62,307 nucleotides of DNA from assembly GCA_018434075.1 (NCBI GenBank), contig JAHDQA010000038.1:1-62307 (forward strand). The letters are read 5' to 3'. Below are positions 18,583 to 28,735 of the stretch, in pieces. The notes under the pieces were generated by a model. The model made no database searches and had not been told where the DNA came from. It worked only from the letters and a program-made list of their open reading frames with translations. Origin of the DNA: Tissierellaceae bacterium. Its GTDB lineage: Bacteria; Bacillota; Clostridia; Tissierellales; Tissierellaceae. Numbering within the stretch: the first letter of the stretch is position 1; each line of letters opens with the position of its first letter. The position numbers were made by a program, and so were the translations under genes.

Positions 18583-20706
18583 ATGGAAAAAATATATAAA
18601 TATATGCTCGCAGGCAGAGAACTGTGCATAACTATTGGAAAAGTTGCACAGCAAGCTAATGGTTCGTGCCTTGTTAGGTATGGAGATACTGTTACCCTAG
18701 TAACAGCTACTCAGTCAAAACAGCCACGAGAAGGAATTGACTTTTTCCCTTTAAGTGTTGATTATGAAGAAAAACTGTATTCAGTCGGAAAAATTCCTGG
18801 AGGATTTATAAAAAGAGAAGGTAGACCTAGTGAAAAAGCGATACTTACATCACGGTTAATAGATAGGCCTATTAGACCACTATTCCCTGAAGGGTTTAGA
18901 AACGATGTACAAGTAGTAGCAACGGTCTTATCAGTTGATCAAGATAATAGTCCAGAAATCGCAGCTATGATAGGTTCTTCAATTGCATTATCAATTTCCG
19001 ATATTCCTTTTAATGGCCCAACTGGCTCAGTACAAGTAGGGAGAGTAAATGGAGAAATTATTATTAACCCAAATAGTGAACAAAGAGAAATTTCAGATAT
19101 TAATTTAACAGTATCTGGAACTAAAGATGCTATAATGATGGTAGAAGCAGGCGCAAAATTTGTAACTGAACAAGTGATGCTTGAGGCTATTTTAAAAGGT
19201 CACGATGAAATTAAAAAAATATGTGATTTTATTAACGAAATAGTACAAGATTGTGGAAAAGAGAAATCTAAATATGAATTATTTATGCCTAGTAAAGATG
19301 TTGAATTTTTAGTAAGACAACTTGCAACTAATAAGCTTATTGAAGCTTTAAATACTGTTGATAAAACACAAAGAGATGAAAATGTAGAAAATTTAAAAAA
19401 TGAAATTACAGAAATTGTATTAGAAAAATATCCAGATACAGAAAAAGATATATCTGAAGTCTTCGAATTGATTATGAAAGAAGAAGTCCGAAAACAAATT
19501 ATCGAAAAGGGTATTAGACCAGATAATAGAAAATTAGACGAGATAAGACCAATAAGTTGTGAAGTAGGCCTATTACCTAGAACACATGGCTCAGGATTAT
19601 TTAACAGAGGGCAAACTCAAGTCTTAACCATTGCAACTTTAGGAGCATCTAGCGATGTTCAGATTATTGATGGCCTCGGAGAAGAAGAATCTAAAAGATA
19701 CATGCACCATTATAATTTTCCTGCGTATTCAGTAGGTGAAGTTCGACCATCAAGAGGTCCTGGAAGAAGAGAGATTGGACATGGTGCTTTGGCAGAAAGA
19801 GCATTAGAACCAGTAATCCCTCCAGAGAACGAGTTCCCATATACATTAAGACTTGTTTCTGAAGTATTGAGTTCAAATGGATCAACTTCACAGGCAAGTG
19901 TTTGTGGTTCAACTTTAGCATTATTGGATGCAGGTGTACCAATAAAAGCACCAGTTGCTGGAATTGCGATGGGTTTAATTAAAGAAGGAGATAAAGTTGC
20001 TATTTTATCGGACATTCAAGGCTTAGAGGATCATCTCGGCGACATGGATTTTAAAGTAGCTGGAACAAGTGAAGGAATAACTGCTATTCAAATGGACATA
20101 AAGATAGATGGAATAAATGAAAAAATATTACAAGAAGCATTGGAAAGAGCAAGAATTGGCAGACTGTTTATATTAGATAAAATGATGCAGACCATTTCTG
20201 CCCCAAGAGAAGAATTATCTATTTATGCACCGAGAATAACTGTTTTACAAGTTAATCCTGATAAAATTAGAGATATTATTGGCCCTGGTGGAAAAGTAAT
20301 AAATAAAATTATTGATGAGACAGGCGTTAAAATAGACATAGAAGATGATGGTAGAGTATCAGTTATATCAAATGATTCCATCGCCGCAAAAAAAGCAATA
20401 GAACTAATTCAAAACATTGTAAAGGAGATAGAAGTTGGGGATATTTATCTCGGAAAGGTGACAAAAATTACTACTTTTGGTGCTTTTGTTGAAGTGTTAA
20501 ATGGCAAAGAAGGCTTAGTTCACATCTCTCAATTAGCAAAAGAACGAGTAAACAAAGTAGAAGATATAGTTTCAGTAGGTGATGAGATATTAGTTAAAGT
20601 AATAGAAATTGATAATCAGGGTAGGATAAATCTATCTAGGAAGGCATTGCTATCTGATGAAAATAATGAAAACAAAGAAAGCGATCAAGAATCGACGGAT
20701 AATTAA
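18583..20706 (+). CDS. pnp: Polyribonucleotide nucleotidyltransferase
   Basis: Phosphorolytic 3'-5' exoribonuclease. 707 residues, normal. Two RNase PH-like cores separated by a helical domain, then KH ([17 protein letters not shown]) and S1 ([21 protein letters not shown]) domains, with an acidic/polar tail. ATG follows GGAGGT. Followed by a good terminator. Confidence 0.98.
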   Translation: MEKIYKYMLAGRELCITIGKVAQQANGSCLVRYGDTVTLVTATQSKQPREGIDFFPLSVDYEEKLYSVGKIPGGFIKREGRPSEKAILTSRLIDRPIRPLFPEGFRNDVQVVATVLSVDQDNSPEIAAMIGSSIALSISDIPFNGPTGSVQVGRVNGEIIINPNSEQREISDINLTVSGTKDAIMMVEAGAKFVTEQVMLEAILKGHDEIKKICDFINEIVQDCGKEKSKYELFMPSKDVEFLVRQLATNKLIEALNTVDKTQRDENVENLKNEITEIVLEKYPDTEKDISEVFELIMKEEVRKQIIEKGIRPDNRKLDEIRPISCEVGLLPRTHGSGLFNRGQTQVLTIATLGASSDVQIIDGLGEEESKRYMHHYNFPAYSVGEVRPSRGPGRREIGHGALAERALEPVIPPENEFPYTLRLVSEVLSSNGSTSQASVCGSTLALLDAGVPIKAPVAGIAMGLIKEGDKVAILSDIQGLEDHLGDMDFKVAGTSEGITAIQMDIKIDGINEKILQEALERARIGRLFILDKMMQTISAPREELSIYAPRITVLQVNPDKIRDIIGPGGKVINKIIDETGVKIDIEDDGRVSVISNDSIAAKKAIELIQNIVKEIEVGDIYLGKVTKITTFGAFVEVLNGKEGLVHISQLAKERVNKVEDIVSVGDEILVKVIEIDNQGRINLSRKALLSDENNENKESDQESTDN

Positions 20707-20713
20707 TAAGGAG

Positions 20714-20745
20714 CATGAACCTTTGGTTCATGTTTGTTTTCTTTA
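20714..20745 (+). terminator. Terminator after pnp
   Basis: CATGAACC (20714-20721) pairs with GGTTCATG (20725-20732) around TTT, followed by a T-rich tract (TTTGTTTTCTTT). Placed between pnp and the M16 peptidase gene. Confidence 0.85.
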
Positions 20746-20756
20746 AGGAGGTCATA

Positions 20757-22034
20757 ATGCTAACAACTAATTTAAATAATGGAATAAAAGTAGTTATTGA
20801 TGATAATAAATATATTAATTCCGCATTAATTGGTATTCTGGTAAAAAGTGGATCAATATATGAAACTAAAGATAATATTGGAATATCACATTTCATTGAA
20901 CATATGTTGTTTAAAGGTACCACAAATAGAAGCAGTCGAGAAATAGCAGAAGAAATAGATTTTGTTGGTGGTCAAATAAATGCCTTTACAACAAAAGAGC
21001 ATACATTTATATATGCAAAGGTTCCATATAAACATATGAATTTAGCAATCGACATAATCTATGACATGCTGATGAATTCGCTTTTTTTAGAGGCAGATAT
21101 ACAGAAAGAAAAAAAAGTTATAATTGAAGAAATAAAGATGTATAAAGATTTGCCTGATGATTTAGTGTTTGAAATGATGAGTGAAATTATGTTTAAAGAC
21201 AACCCCCTCTCATTTCCTATATTAGGTACTGAAAACACAGTTAACAATATAAGTAGAAATGAAATAATTAAATATTATCGCAATAGATATAATGGAGAAA
21301 ATTTTGTAATATCGATTGCTGGTAATGTTGATACGGAAGATATCATTTACCAATTAAATAATAAATTTGAAAAATTTAGAAATAACAATTTTTGCGATGA
21401 GACTAGTAAAAATAACATACCATCAAGCCAATCCAAGGTAGTAATAAAAGGCGAAGTAAAGAAAACTGAACAATTAAATTTGTGTTTTGCAATTCCATAT
21501 TGTTCAACTTACTCCAATGATTATTTTGAAGGATTGCTGGTGAACAACTATATTGGTGGAAGTATGAGTTCAATTTTGTATCAAATTATTAGAGAAGATC
21601 TTGGGTTAGCGTATGAGATAGAATCAAGTGTAGAAACATATAAAGATGCAGGATTATTGGAGATATATGTAGCATTAGATAGTAAAAATGCAATCGATGT
21701 GCTTGAAATTATAAAAAAAGAATTAGTAAATTTATATAAGAATAAAATTGGCGCTTATCATATAGATAAATATAAAGAGCAGTTAATAGGTAATTACCTT
21801 CTAAGTATTGAAAATCCATTTAACAAGTTGTATGATAATGGAAAAGAGTTGTTAGATATTGGATTTATTGATGCTGATGATAAAATAATAAATCAAATTA
21901 ATCAAATATCTGAAGAAAGTGTGTCAAAATTTATAGATAAATATTTTACTTTAAATCAGGTATTTTTAACTTATGTTGGAAATATTAAAAATAAAATTAA
22001 ATTTGAGCAAAACATTCATGATATATTTTGTTAG
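20757..22034 (+). CDS. M16-family zinc peptidase (YmxG/processing-peptidase type)
   Basis: 425 residues from ATG 20757 behind AAGGAGGT; an in-frame upstream ATG at 20715 lies in the terminator hairpin. HFIEH at 45-49 is the inverted zinc motif HxxEH, with the downstream Glu in the EEIKMYKDLPDD region, so it looks catalytically active. Two M16 half-domains, as in mitochondrial processing peptidase beta. The gene after pnp in Firmicutes is often of this family (B. subtilis ymxG). Substrate unknown. Confidence 0.9.
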   Translation: MLTTNLNNGIKVVIDDNKYINSALIGILVKSGSIYETKDNIGISHFIEHMLFKGTTNRSSREIAEEIDFVGGQINAFTTKEHTFIYAKVPYKHMNLAIDIIYDMLMNSLFLEADIQKEKKVIIEEIKMYKDLPDDLVFEMMSEIMFKDNPLSFPILGTENTVNNISRNEIIKYYRNRYNGENFVISIAGNVDTEDIIYQLNNKFEKFRNNNFCDETSKNNIPSSQSKVVIKGEVKKTEQLNLCFAIPYCSTYSNDYFEGLLVNNYIGGSMSSILYQIIREDLGLAYEIESSVETYKDAGLLEIYVALDSKNAIDVLEIIKKELVNLYKNKIGAYHIDKYKEQLIGNYLLSIENPFNKLYDNGKELLDIGFIDADDKIINQINQISEESVSKFIDKYFTLNQVFLTYVGNIKNKIKFEQNIHDIFC

Positions 22035-22043
22035 GAGGATAAA

Positions 22044-22475
22044 ATGCAAGTAAAAATAGTGAATAAGAGTTCTAATAATTTACCTGAATACAAAACAGTC
22101 GGAGCTGCAGGACTAGATTTGTGTGCATATTTAAGTGATCCAATAGTAATAAATCCATTTGAAAGAGTTTTAATACCTACAGGATTATTCTTAGAAATAC
22201 CTAATGGCTATGAAGCCCAGATTAGAGGCAGAAGTGGTTTAGCATTAAATCATGGAATAACACTTGCAAATGGTATAGGTACTATTGATAGTGATTACAG
22301 GGGTGAAATAAAAATTATATTGATAAATCTTGGAAACGAACCATTCATAGTAAATAATGGAGATAGAGTAGCACAAATGATATTTACTAAATATGAAAGA
22401 GCTGATCTAATTGAAGTTGATGAAATAAACGAAACTAAAAGAGGCGAGAATGGTTTTGGACACACTGGCATTTAA
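22044..22475 (+). CDS. dut: dUTP diphosphatase
   Basis: Hydrolyses dUTP to dUMP, keeping uracil out of DNA and feeding dTMP synthesis. 143 residues, trimeric type. Five motifs are seen: AGLDL, RGRSGLAL, GTIDSDYRGEI, GDRVAQMIF and RGENGFGHTG. Starts 9 nt after the M16 gene behind AGGAGG. Confidence 0.96.
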   Translation: MQVKIVNKSSNNLPEYKTVGAAGLDLCAYLSDPIVINPFERVLIPTGLFLEIPNGYEAQIRGRSGLALNHGITLANGIGTIDSDYRGEIKIILINLGNEPFIVNNGDRVAQMIFTKYERADLIEVDEINETKRGENGFGHTGI

Positions 22476-22512
22476 ATAATTAACATTATCTTTTACATTC
22501 AGGAGGTATTAC

Positions 22513-23334
22513 ATGAGTTGGCTAGAAGCGATTATATTAGGATTATTTCAAGGAATTGCGGAATTTCTACCTATTAGTAGTTCAGGGCATTTAGCATTGT
22601 TACAACAATTATTTGGCATTAAAGAAGGGAATCTATTTTTTGCTGAGATGCTTCACTTTGGAACTTTGGTTTCAATTTTTATAGTATATTTTAAAGATAT
22701 AAGATTAATGGTTATTGAATTTATAAAATTAATATTCACAATTATAAAAGAAAAATCTATACCCATTCTAAATCAATACCAAAAATTCGCTTTGTTGATT
22801 ATAGTAGCGTCTATACCTATTGCAATAATTGGTCTAGCATTAGAAGGATTTATTGAAAATATGTTTAGTTCTGTACTTCCAATAGGTATAGCATTCATAA
22901 TCACAGGTTTTTTACTTTGGTTCTCCGAAAGAAGAGGCAATGGAAATAAAAAAATAGAAGATGTTACTTTTAAAGATTCTTTATTTGTTGGATTAATGCA
23001 GGGAATCGCAATATTTCCAGGGATATCAAGATCTGGTTCAACAATTGTAGGTGCTCTATTGAGAGACTTTGACAGAAGCGTAGCTACTGAATTTTCATTC
23101 ATATTATCAATTCCAGCTGTCTTAGGATCATTTATATTGGGAATGAAAGATGTATTAGATGGCTCTGCTGTAACAATTGAGCTTCCTATTTTTATTGGCG
23201 TAATTATTTCAGCAATTGCTGGAGTATTTGCAATAAAAGCACTTGTTAAACTACTAGAAAATAAAAAATTACATTATTTTTCGATATATCTATGGATTAT
23301 TGGTATAATAGTTATAATATCTCAAATAATTTAA
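22513..23334 (+). CDS. uppP: Undecaprenyl-diphosphate phosphatase (BacA type)
   Basis: Membrane enzyme recycling C55-PP to C55-P for cell-wall synthesis. 273 residues with about eight hydrophobic segments. The two internal-repeat motifs GIAEFLPISSSGHL and GIAIFPGISRSGSTI are present with the catalytic Glu/Ser/Arg positions. ATG behind AGGAGGT. Functionally linked to uppS (3071), which makes the same carrier. Confidence 0.96.
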   Translation: MSWLEAIILGLFQGIAEFLPISSSGHLALLQQLFGIKEGNLFFAEMLHFGTLVSIFIVYFKDIRLMVIEFIKLIFTIIKEKSIPILNQYQKFALLIIVASIPIAIIGLALEGFIENMFSSVLPIGIAFIITGFLLWFSERRGNGNKKIEDVTFKDSLFVGLMQGIAIFPGISRSGSTIVGALLRDFDRSVATEFSFILSIPAVLGSFILGMKDVLDGSAVTIELPIFIGVIISAIAGVFAIKALVKLLENKKLHYFSIYLWIIGIIVIISQII

Positions 23335-23347
23335 GATAGGTGGTAAC

Positions 23348-25528
23348 ATGACAACTAATAAGAAAACTTCAAGGGACAAACTAAATGATAGCGCTAGAAA
23401 AAGGAAAAGTTTTAAAATTCATCAAGATATAATTGCGATAGCTTTAATAGGGTTATCTATTTTGGCTCTTGTTAGTTTTTTTACTGAAAAAACTGGAATT
23501 GTGGGAAATTCTTTGAAACATATTTTATATGTACTATTTGGCACAGGCTCCTATGTTTTCCCTTTTTTATTGATACTATTGTCAATACTATTACTTATAG
23601 ATAAAAACAACAAGTATAAATTTACATCATTAATTGTTTTGTTTTTATCTATGTTAATTATTTTTGATAGTAGTAATGATGTCAGTTTAAATTTTATAGA
23701 AAAAATATCTTATATATTTCATAATCCAGGTATCAAAATCAACGGGGGTATAACAGGGGGCATGCTTGGTTTTCTATTCTATAAACTCTTTGGTAATATA
23801 GGGACATTTATAATCATAGGTTTTATAAGTTTAGTTTTACTATTCCATTTAATAGGTAAAAATAATTTAATTGAGATTTATACAAAACTACGTAATAAAA
23901 ATACAGAAAAAATTAGTAATAAGGTTAACATCGACAACAATGATATGGCTGATAAATCAGTGAATCAAATTTTACAAATAACAGATTACACATCTTCAAA
24001 TACAAATTCAAATACAAAGCAAGAAATAACTAGTCAAAAGAAAAAAACTAAAAAAATAGATGACATATCTGAAGAAAACAACCTGAAAAATGAGATAGAT
24101 GCTAAACCTAAAAGCATAGCTCAATATTCTCTACCAAGCATAAATCTGCTTAATGACTCTATAAGCAAGAATGAAAACAATGATAAAAAAGAAATAATCA
24201 ATAATGCAAGAATAATTGAAGAGACGATGAAGAATTTTGGCATAGAAGCTTCAGTAACACATATAAATATTGGCCCAACAATTACTTGTTATGAACTAAC
24301 ACCTGCTCCTGGTATAAAGTTAAGTAAGATTGTTTCACTATCAGACAATATTTCTTTAAGCCTTGCTATGCCGGACATTAGAATAGAAGCACCTATACCC
24401 GGAAAGTCTGCAGTAGGCATCGAAGTTCCTAATAAATATAAAGACATGGTTTCATTGAAAGATATGCTTTCAAGTAAGGAATTCATGGAATCAAACTCAG
24501 ATCTAGCTTTTGTTTTGGGCAAAGATATTACTGGGAAAGTTATTGTATCAGATATTCAAAAAATGCCACATCTTTTAATTGCTGGAGCGACTGGATCAGG
24601 GAAAAGTGTCTGTATAAATACTATTATAATGAGTCTATTATTCAAGAACTCACCTGATAAAGTAAAACTGCTTCTAATTGACCCAAAAGTTGTAGAACTG
24701 AATATATATAACGGCATACCTCACCTTTTAATACCTGTAGTAACTGATCCCAAGAAAGCATCTCATGCTTTGAATTGGGCTGTAACCGAAATGGAGAGAC
24801 GATATAAGCTGTTTGCACAAAATAATGTCAGAGATATTCATTCGTATAATAAGAAATATAGAAATACTGCTGACAAATTTCCAAAAATTGTTATCATAAT
24901 TGATGAATTAGCGGATCTTATGATGGTAAGTGCAAATGAAGTTGAAGACTATATAGCTAGACTTGCACAAATGGCTAGAGCAGCAGGTATGCATTTAATA
25001 GTTGCAACACAGAGACCGTCAGTTGATGTAATAACTGGTACTATAAAAGCAAATATTCCATCACGAATAAGCTTTGCTGTTTCTTCTCAAGTTGACTCCA
25101 GAACAATACTTGATATGGCAGGTGCTGAAAAGCTATTAGGACAAGGAGATATGCTTTTTTACCCTTCCAGCGTTTCAAAGCCCATAAGGATACAAGGTGC
25201 ATTTGTTTCAAATGAAGAGGTAGAAAAAGTTGTTGATTATCTAAAAGAAAAAAATGAAACATCTTATGATATAGATATCATTGAGAAAGTCAGTTCGAAC
25301 TTAAATTCTTCAGAATATGAGGAAGATGATGAGCTTTTAAGGGAAGCCATTGAATTAGTAATCTCAGAACAAACAGCGTCTATATCATTGTTGCAAAGGA
25401 GATTTAAAATTGGTTACGCAAGAGCTGCCCGATTGATCGATTCAATGGAAGCAAGAGGAGTCGTTGGAGGTTACGAGGGTAGTAAGCCTAGAAAAGTATT
25501 ACTAACAGAAGAAGATGTGGAGGAATAA
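23348..25528 (+). CDS. ftsK: DNA translocase FtsK/SpoIIIE
   Basis: Septum-anchored motor that pumps chromosomal DNA and aids dimer resolution or forespore packaging. 726 residues: four membrane segments at about 24-180, a polar Asn/Lys-rich linker (about 185-275), alpha/beta motor with GATGSGKSVCIN and VIIIDELADLMM, and a winged-helix gamma domain at the C-terminus (ISLLQRRFKIGYARAARLID). FtsK versus SpoIIIE cannot be told from sequence. Starts 13 nt after uppP. Confidence 0.95.
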   Translation: MTTNKKTSRDKLNDSARKRKSFKIHQDIIAIALIGLSILALVSFFTEKTGIVGNSLKHILYVLFGTGSYVFPFLLILLSILLLIDKNNKYKFTSLIVLFLSMLIIFDSSNDVSLNFIEKISYIFHNPGIKINGGITGGMLGFLFYKLFGNIGTFIIIGFISLVLLFHLIGKNNLIEIYTKLRNKNTEKISNKVNIDNNDMADKSVNQILQITDYTSSNTNSNTKQEITSQKKKTKKIDDISEENNLKNEIDAKPKSIAQYSLPSINLLNDSISKNENNDKKEIINNARIIEETMKNFGIEASVTHINIGPTITCYELTPAPGIKLSKIVSLSDNISLSLAMPDIRIEAPIPGKSAVGIEVPNKYKDMVSLKDMLSSKEFMESNSDLAFVLGKDITGKVIVSDIQKMPHLLIAGATGSGKSVCINTIIMSLLFKNSPDKVKLLLIDPKVVELNIYNGIPHLLIPVVTDPKKASHALNWAVTEMERRYKLFAQNNVRDIHSYNKKYRNTADKFPKIVIIIDELADLMMVSANEVEDYIARLAQMARAAGMHLIVATQRPSVDVITGTIKANIPSRISFAVSSQVDSRTILDMAGAEKLLGQGDMLFYPSSVSKPIRIQGAFVSNEEVEKVVDYLKEKNETSYDIDIIEKVSSNLNSSEYEEDDELLREAIELVISEQTASISLLQRRFKIGYARAARLIDSMEARGVVGGYEGSKPRKVLLTEEDVEE

Positions 25529-25533
25529 TTTTA

Positions 25534-26871
25534 ATGAATATGCGCAAAATATATTTTGAGACTTTAGGATGCTCAAAAAATGAAGTAGATACTAATATCA
25601 TGAAATCAATGTTAGACAAAAATTTATATGAAATTACCGAAAATGAAAAAAATGCTGATATTATAGTTGTCAATACATGTGGATTTATAGAAGCAGCAAA
25701 AATTGAGTCGATTGATGCAATTTTAGACTTAACTAGACTAAAACAATATGGGTCCTGTAAATATCTTGTTTTAACTGGTTGTTTAGCACAGAGATATCCA
25801 GATGAACTGATAAGTGAAATGCCGGAAATAGATGCAATTATAGGAACTGGCAATATTAATAAGATAAATGAAATATTAAACGATTTAGACACTAATGAAA
25901 AAAAGGTTATAGTAGATAATATAAACAATATATATCCTGAGAATATTAAAAGGGAAATAGACTCTTTCGTACAATATGTGAAGATATCTGAAGGATGTAA
26001 TAATAATTGCACATATTGTGTAATCCCTAAATTACGTGGTAAAAATAGAAGTAGAAAAATAGAAGATATAATATCTGAAATAAAATATCTCGTCAACAAT
26101 AATGTTAAAGAAATTATATTAATTGCACAAAACACAACTGATTATGGAATAGATTTATATGGCGATTATAGGCTATATGAGCTATTAAATGAAATAGAAA
26201 AAATAGAAGGTGATTTTCTTGTAAGATTAATGTATTTATATCCTGACCATATTGATGACAAATTAATTAGCAGCATAAAAAGCAATACAAAAATAGCGAA
26301 ATACTTAGATATTCCATTGCAGCACATAAATAATAATGTTTTGAAAGCTATGAATAGACGTACGAATAAAGAATCTATAGTGCATTTAATCGAAAAATTA
26401 AGAAAAGAAATTCCTGAAGTTATAATTAGAACAACATTTATAGTTGGTTTCCCAGGGGAAACAGAAGACGATTTTAATGAATTATATGACTTTATACAAA
26501 AAATTAAATTTGATAAATTAGGTGTTTTCCCATACTCAAGAGAGGAAGGTACTACTTCCTTTAATTATCCAAATCAGATTGATGAAGAAGTAAAATTAGA
26601 TAGATTGGAAAGGATCATGCAAGTTCAAAAACAGATATCAAATGAGTTATTGAGAAATAAAATAGGCAAGACTTACAGAGTTCTAGTAGATAATGAAATT
26701 GAGAATGGCTTGTATGAAGGGAGAAGCTACATGGATAGCCCTGAAATTGATGGCGTAATTTTTATTCAATCAAGCTCTCCATTGCAATTGGGTCAATTTA
26801 TAAATGTGCACATAGTAGATAGTATAGAATATGATTTAATGGGGGTTGTTGAAAATGAATTTAGCAAATAA
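25534..26871 (+). CDS. rimO: Ribosomal protein S12 methylthiotransferase
   Basis: Radical-SAM enzyme that beta-methylthiolates Asp of S12. 445 residues: UPF0004 domain with C13, C49 and C83; radical-SAM cluster C155, C159, C162 (GCNNNCTYCVIP); C-terminal TRAM domain. Starts at ATG 25534 (GGAGGA at 25519-25524); ATG 25540 is possible. Distinguished from MiaB, encoded at 47234-48550, by its FETLGCSKNEVDT start. Confidence 0.94.
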   Translation: MNMRKIYFETLGCSKNEVDTNIMKSMLDKNLYEITENEKNADIIVVNTCGFIEAAKIESIDAILDLTRLKQYGSCKYLVLTGCLAQRYPDELISEMPEIDAIIGTGNINKINEILNDLDTNEKKVIVDNINNIYPENIKREIDSFVQYVKISEGCNNNCTYCVIPKLRGKNRSRKIEDIISEIKYLVNNNVKEIILIAQNTTDYGIDLYGDYRLYELLNEIEKIEGDFLVRLMYLYPDHIDDKLISSIKSNTKIAKYLDIPLQHINNNVLKAMNRRTNKESIVHLIEKLRKEIPEVIIRTTFIVGFPGETEDDFNELYDFIQKIKFDKLGVFPYSREEGTTSFNYPNQIDEEVKLDRLERIMQVQKQISNELLRNKIGKTYRVLVDNEIENGLYEGRSYMDSPEIDGVIFIQSSSPLQLGQFINVHIVDSIEYDLMGVVENEFSK

Positions 26872-27400
26872 AATTACAATTCTTCGTGTTTTACTTGTAC
26901 CATTATTTATTGTGTTTTTTTATTTGGATTTCCAATACAGTCAGTATATAGCTCTGGCAATATTTATTATAGCCTCAATAACTGACTCAATAGATGGTCA
27001 TATAGCCAGAAGCAGAAACTTGGTTACTACTTTTGGTAAATTTGTTGATCCTCTAGCTGATAAAATATTAACCACTTCTGCATTCATATTACTAGTAGGA
27101 ACAGGAAAAATCCCTTCGTGGGTAGTAATTATTATACTAGCTCGTGAATTTATTATATCAGGGCTAAGAGTATTAGCTGCGTCAAATGGAGTGACAATTG
27201 CTGCAAGCAAATGGGGTAAAATCAAAACGATCACTCAACTTATTGCAATAATTTTGTTATTGCTAAACAATTTCCCATTTAGCTATATCGGTATTCAATT
27301 AGACTATATAATGCTGTATATTTCGTTGTTTTTTACTGTTTTATCAGGTATTGACTATGTTCAAAAAAACATTAAAATATTGAATCTAGATGATATATAA
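26855..27400 (+). CDS. pgsA: CDP-diacylglycerol-glycerol-3-phosphate 3-phosphatidyltransferase
   Basis: Commits CDP-DAG (made by CdsA, 3803-4573) to phosphatidylglycerol. 181 residues with several membrane segments. The CDP-alcohol phosphotransferase motif DSIDGHIAR...GKFVDPLADK is complete. ATG 26855 lies 8 nt after GGGGGT and overlaps the rimO end by 17 nt; TTG 26846 is less likely. Confidence 0.95.
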   Translation: MNLANKITILRVLLVPLFIVFFYLDFQYSQYIALAIFIIASITDSIDGHIARSRNLVTTFGKFVDPLADKILTTSAFILLVGTGKIPSWVVIIILAREFIISGLRVLAASNGVTIAASKWGKIKTITQLIAIILLLLNNFPFSYIGIQLDYIMLYISLFFTVLSGIDYVQKNIKILNLDDI

Positions 27401-27423
27401 TATTTTATGAAGGTGACACAATT

Positions 27424-28662
27424 ATGAAAGCTGAGATAATTAATGTAGGAACAGAGATATTATTAGGCAGCATAGATAATACTAATTCTGTATATATATG
27501 TAAGAAATTAGTCGAAAAAGGAATAGAGACAATCTTCCAAACTGCTGTAATAGATGATATAGAATTAGTCAAGTTAGCTTTGAAGAATGCTGTTGAAAGA
27601 GCTACTTTAGTAATTGTAACAGGAGGCCTAGGACCAACTGAAGACGATTTAACTAAAGAAGCTTTAGCACAATTGTTTGGCACAAATTTAGAATTAGATG
27701 AAAATACAAAACAAACAATAGAAAACTATTTTTCACATAACAACAAAAAAATGACAGCTAATAACTATAAGCAAGCTTTAAAGTTAAAAAATTCAGAGCT
27801 AATACCAAATAACAATGGCACTGCACCTGGTCTATTTATAGAATTAAATGGCAATAAAATATTTTTGTTACCAGGGCCTCCAAATGAATTAATACCAATG
27901 TTTGAAGAACATGTCTTACCGAAATTGAAAACTGATATTTTTCTGGCTACAAAATCAATAAATACTCTTGAGATAGGTGAGTCTGAATTAGAAACAATTT
28001 TAAGAGAAATAGAACTCCATTATCCAGAAATAGAAATAGCAACCTACGCTTCATATGGTGCTGTTGAAATTAAAATAATCGGTAAAGATAATAACCTTGA
28101 TGATTTAAATTCTAAAATGTCACAAGTCATTAGCATTATTGATTCAAAAATACACAATCATATATATGGTTTCAATTACAGTTCTCTTGAAGAAATGGCT
28201 GTAGATAAATTAAAGAAATCAGGACAAAAAATCAGTATCGCAGAATCGGTAACTGGAGGTATTATAACTTCAAAAATAACAAGAATACCTGGAGCTTCTG
28301 AAGTACTTGAGAGAGGTATTGTGGCCTATACGATAGAATCTAAAATTGATGAATTAGGTGTTTCTAGAAATACTATTGACTCATATGGTGTAGTGAGCGA
28401 ACAGGTAGCTTTTGAGATGGCAAAAGGGTTATACGAGAAAACTAAGTCTGATTATTGTATAGCTACTACTGGCTTTGCAGGACCTACTGCTGATAAAGAA
28501 AAAAAAGTTGGAGAAAACTACATATGTATATATACAAAAGATAATCATTTTATTTTTTATAATCAATTTAATGGCACGAGAGAAGCGATTCAACATAAAA
28601 TTGCCAGCTTAGCTCTCATAAAATTAATAGTTCAACTTAACAATAAGTTGACTTTAAATTAA
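27424..28662 (+). CDS. cinA: CinA family protein (competence/damage-inducible; nicotinamide-nucleotide amidase)
   Basis: 412 residues: N-terminal MoaB/MogA-like domain (INVGTEILLGSIDNTNS, TGGLGPTEDDLTKEA) and C-terminal PncC-type amidohydrolase domain (ISIAESVTGGIITSKITRIPGAS). CinA proteins act in pyridine-nucleotide recycling and are often co-transcribed with recA. Here the recA promoter -35 lies inside the cinA 3' end, so recA also has its own start. Confidence 0.94.
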   Translation: MKAEIINVGTEILLGSIDNTNSVYICKKLVEKGIETIFQTAVIDDIELVKLALKNAVERATLVIVTGGLGPTEDDLTKEALAQLFGTNLELDENTKQTIENYFSHNNKKMTANNYKQALKLKNSELIPNNNGTAPGLFIELNGNKIFLLPGPPNELIPMFEEHVLPKLKTDIFLATKSINTLEIGESELETILREIELHYPEIEIATYASYGAVEIKIIGKDNNLDDLNSKMSQVISIIDSKIHNHIYGFNYSSLEEMAVDKLKKSGQKISIAESVTGGIITSKITRIPGASEVLERGIVAYTIESKIDELGVSRNTIDSYGVVSEQVAFEMAKGLYEKTKSDYCIATTGFAGPTADKEKKVGENYICIYTKDNHFIFYNQFNGTREAIQHKIASLALIKLIVQLNNKLTLN

Positions 28663-28676
28663 CTTTAGTGTAATAT
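28648..28676 (+). promoter_or_regulatory. recA promoter
   Basis: TTGACT (28648-28653), a 17-nt spacer, then TAATAT (28671-28676). It begins within the last codons of cinA. Predicted start near 28683, exactly where the LexA box begins. Confidence 0.75.
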
Positions 28677-28682
28677 GTATTT

Positions 28683-28696
28683 AGAACTAATGTTCG
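28683..28696. promoter_or_regulatory. LexA (SOS) box at recA
   Basis: AGAACTAATGTTCG fits the Gram-positive LexA/DinR consensus CGAAC-N4-GTTCG at 9 of 10 fixed positions, with perfect GAAC/GTTC arms. It covers the predicted transcription start, as expected of a repressor site. Confidence 0.85.
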
Positions 28697-28735
28697 TATA
28701 TAGGAGAGGGGTGACTCCAGTTTATCTGGGATATA

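Noticed and set aside
23900..24210. Asn/Lys-rich region in ftsK as a sign of frameshift or gene fusion
   Set aside because: The frame stays open and joins the membrane and motor domains; variable linkers are normal in FtsK/SpoIIIE.
25488..26135. 215-aa open frame on the - strand across the start of rimO
   Set aside because: Lies opposite the conserved N-terminal and radical-SAM regions of RimO; hydrophobic content is what reverse-read acidic/Asn codons give.
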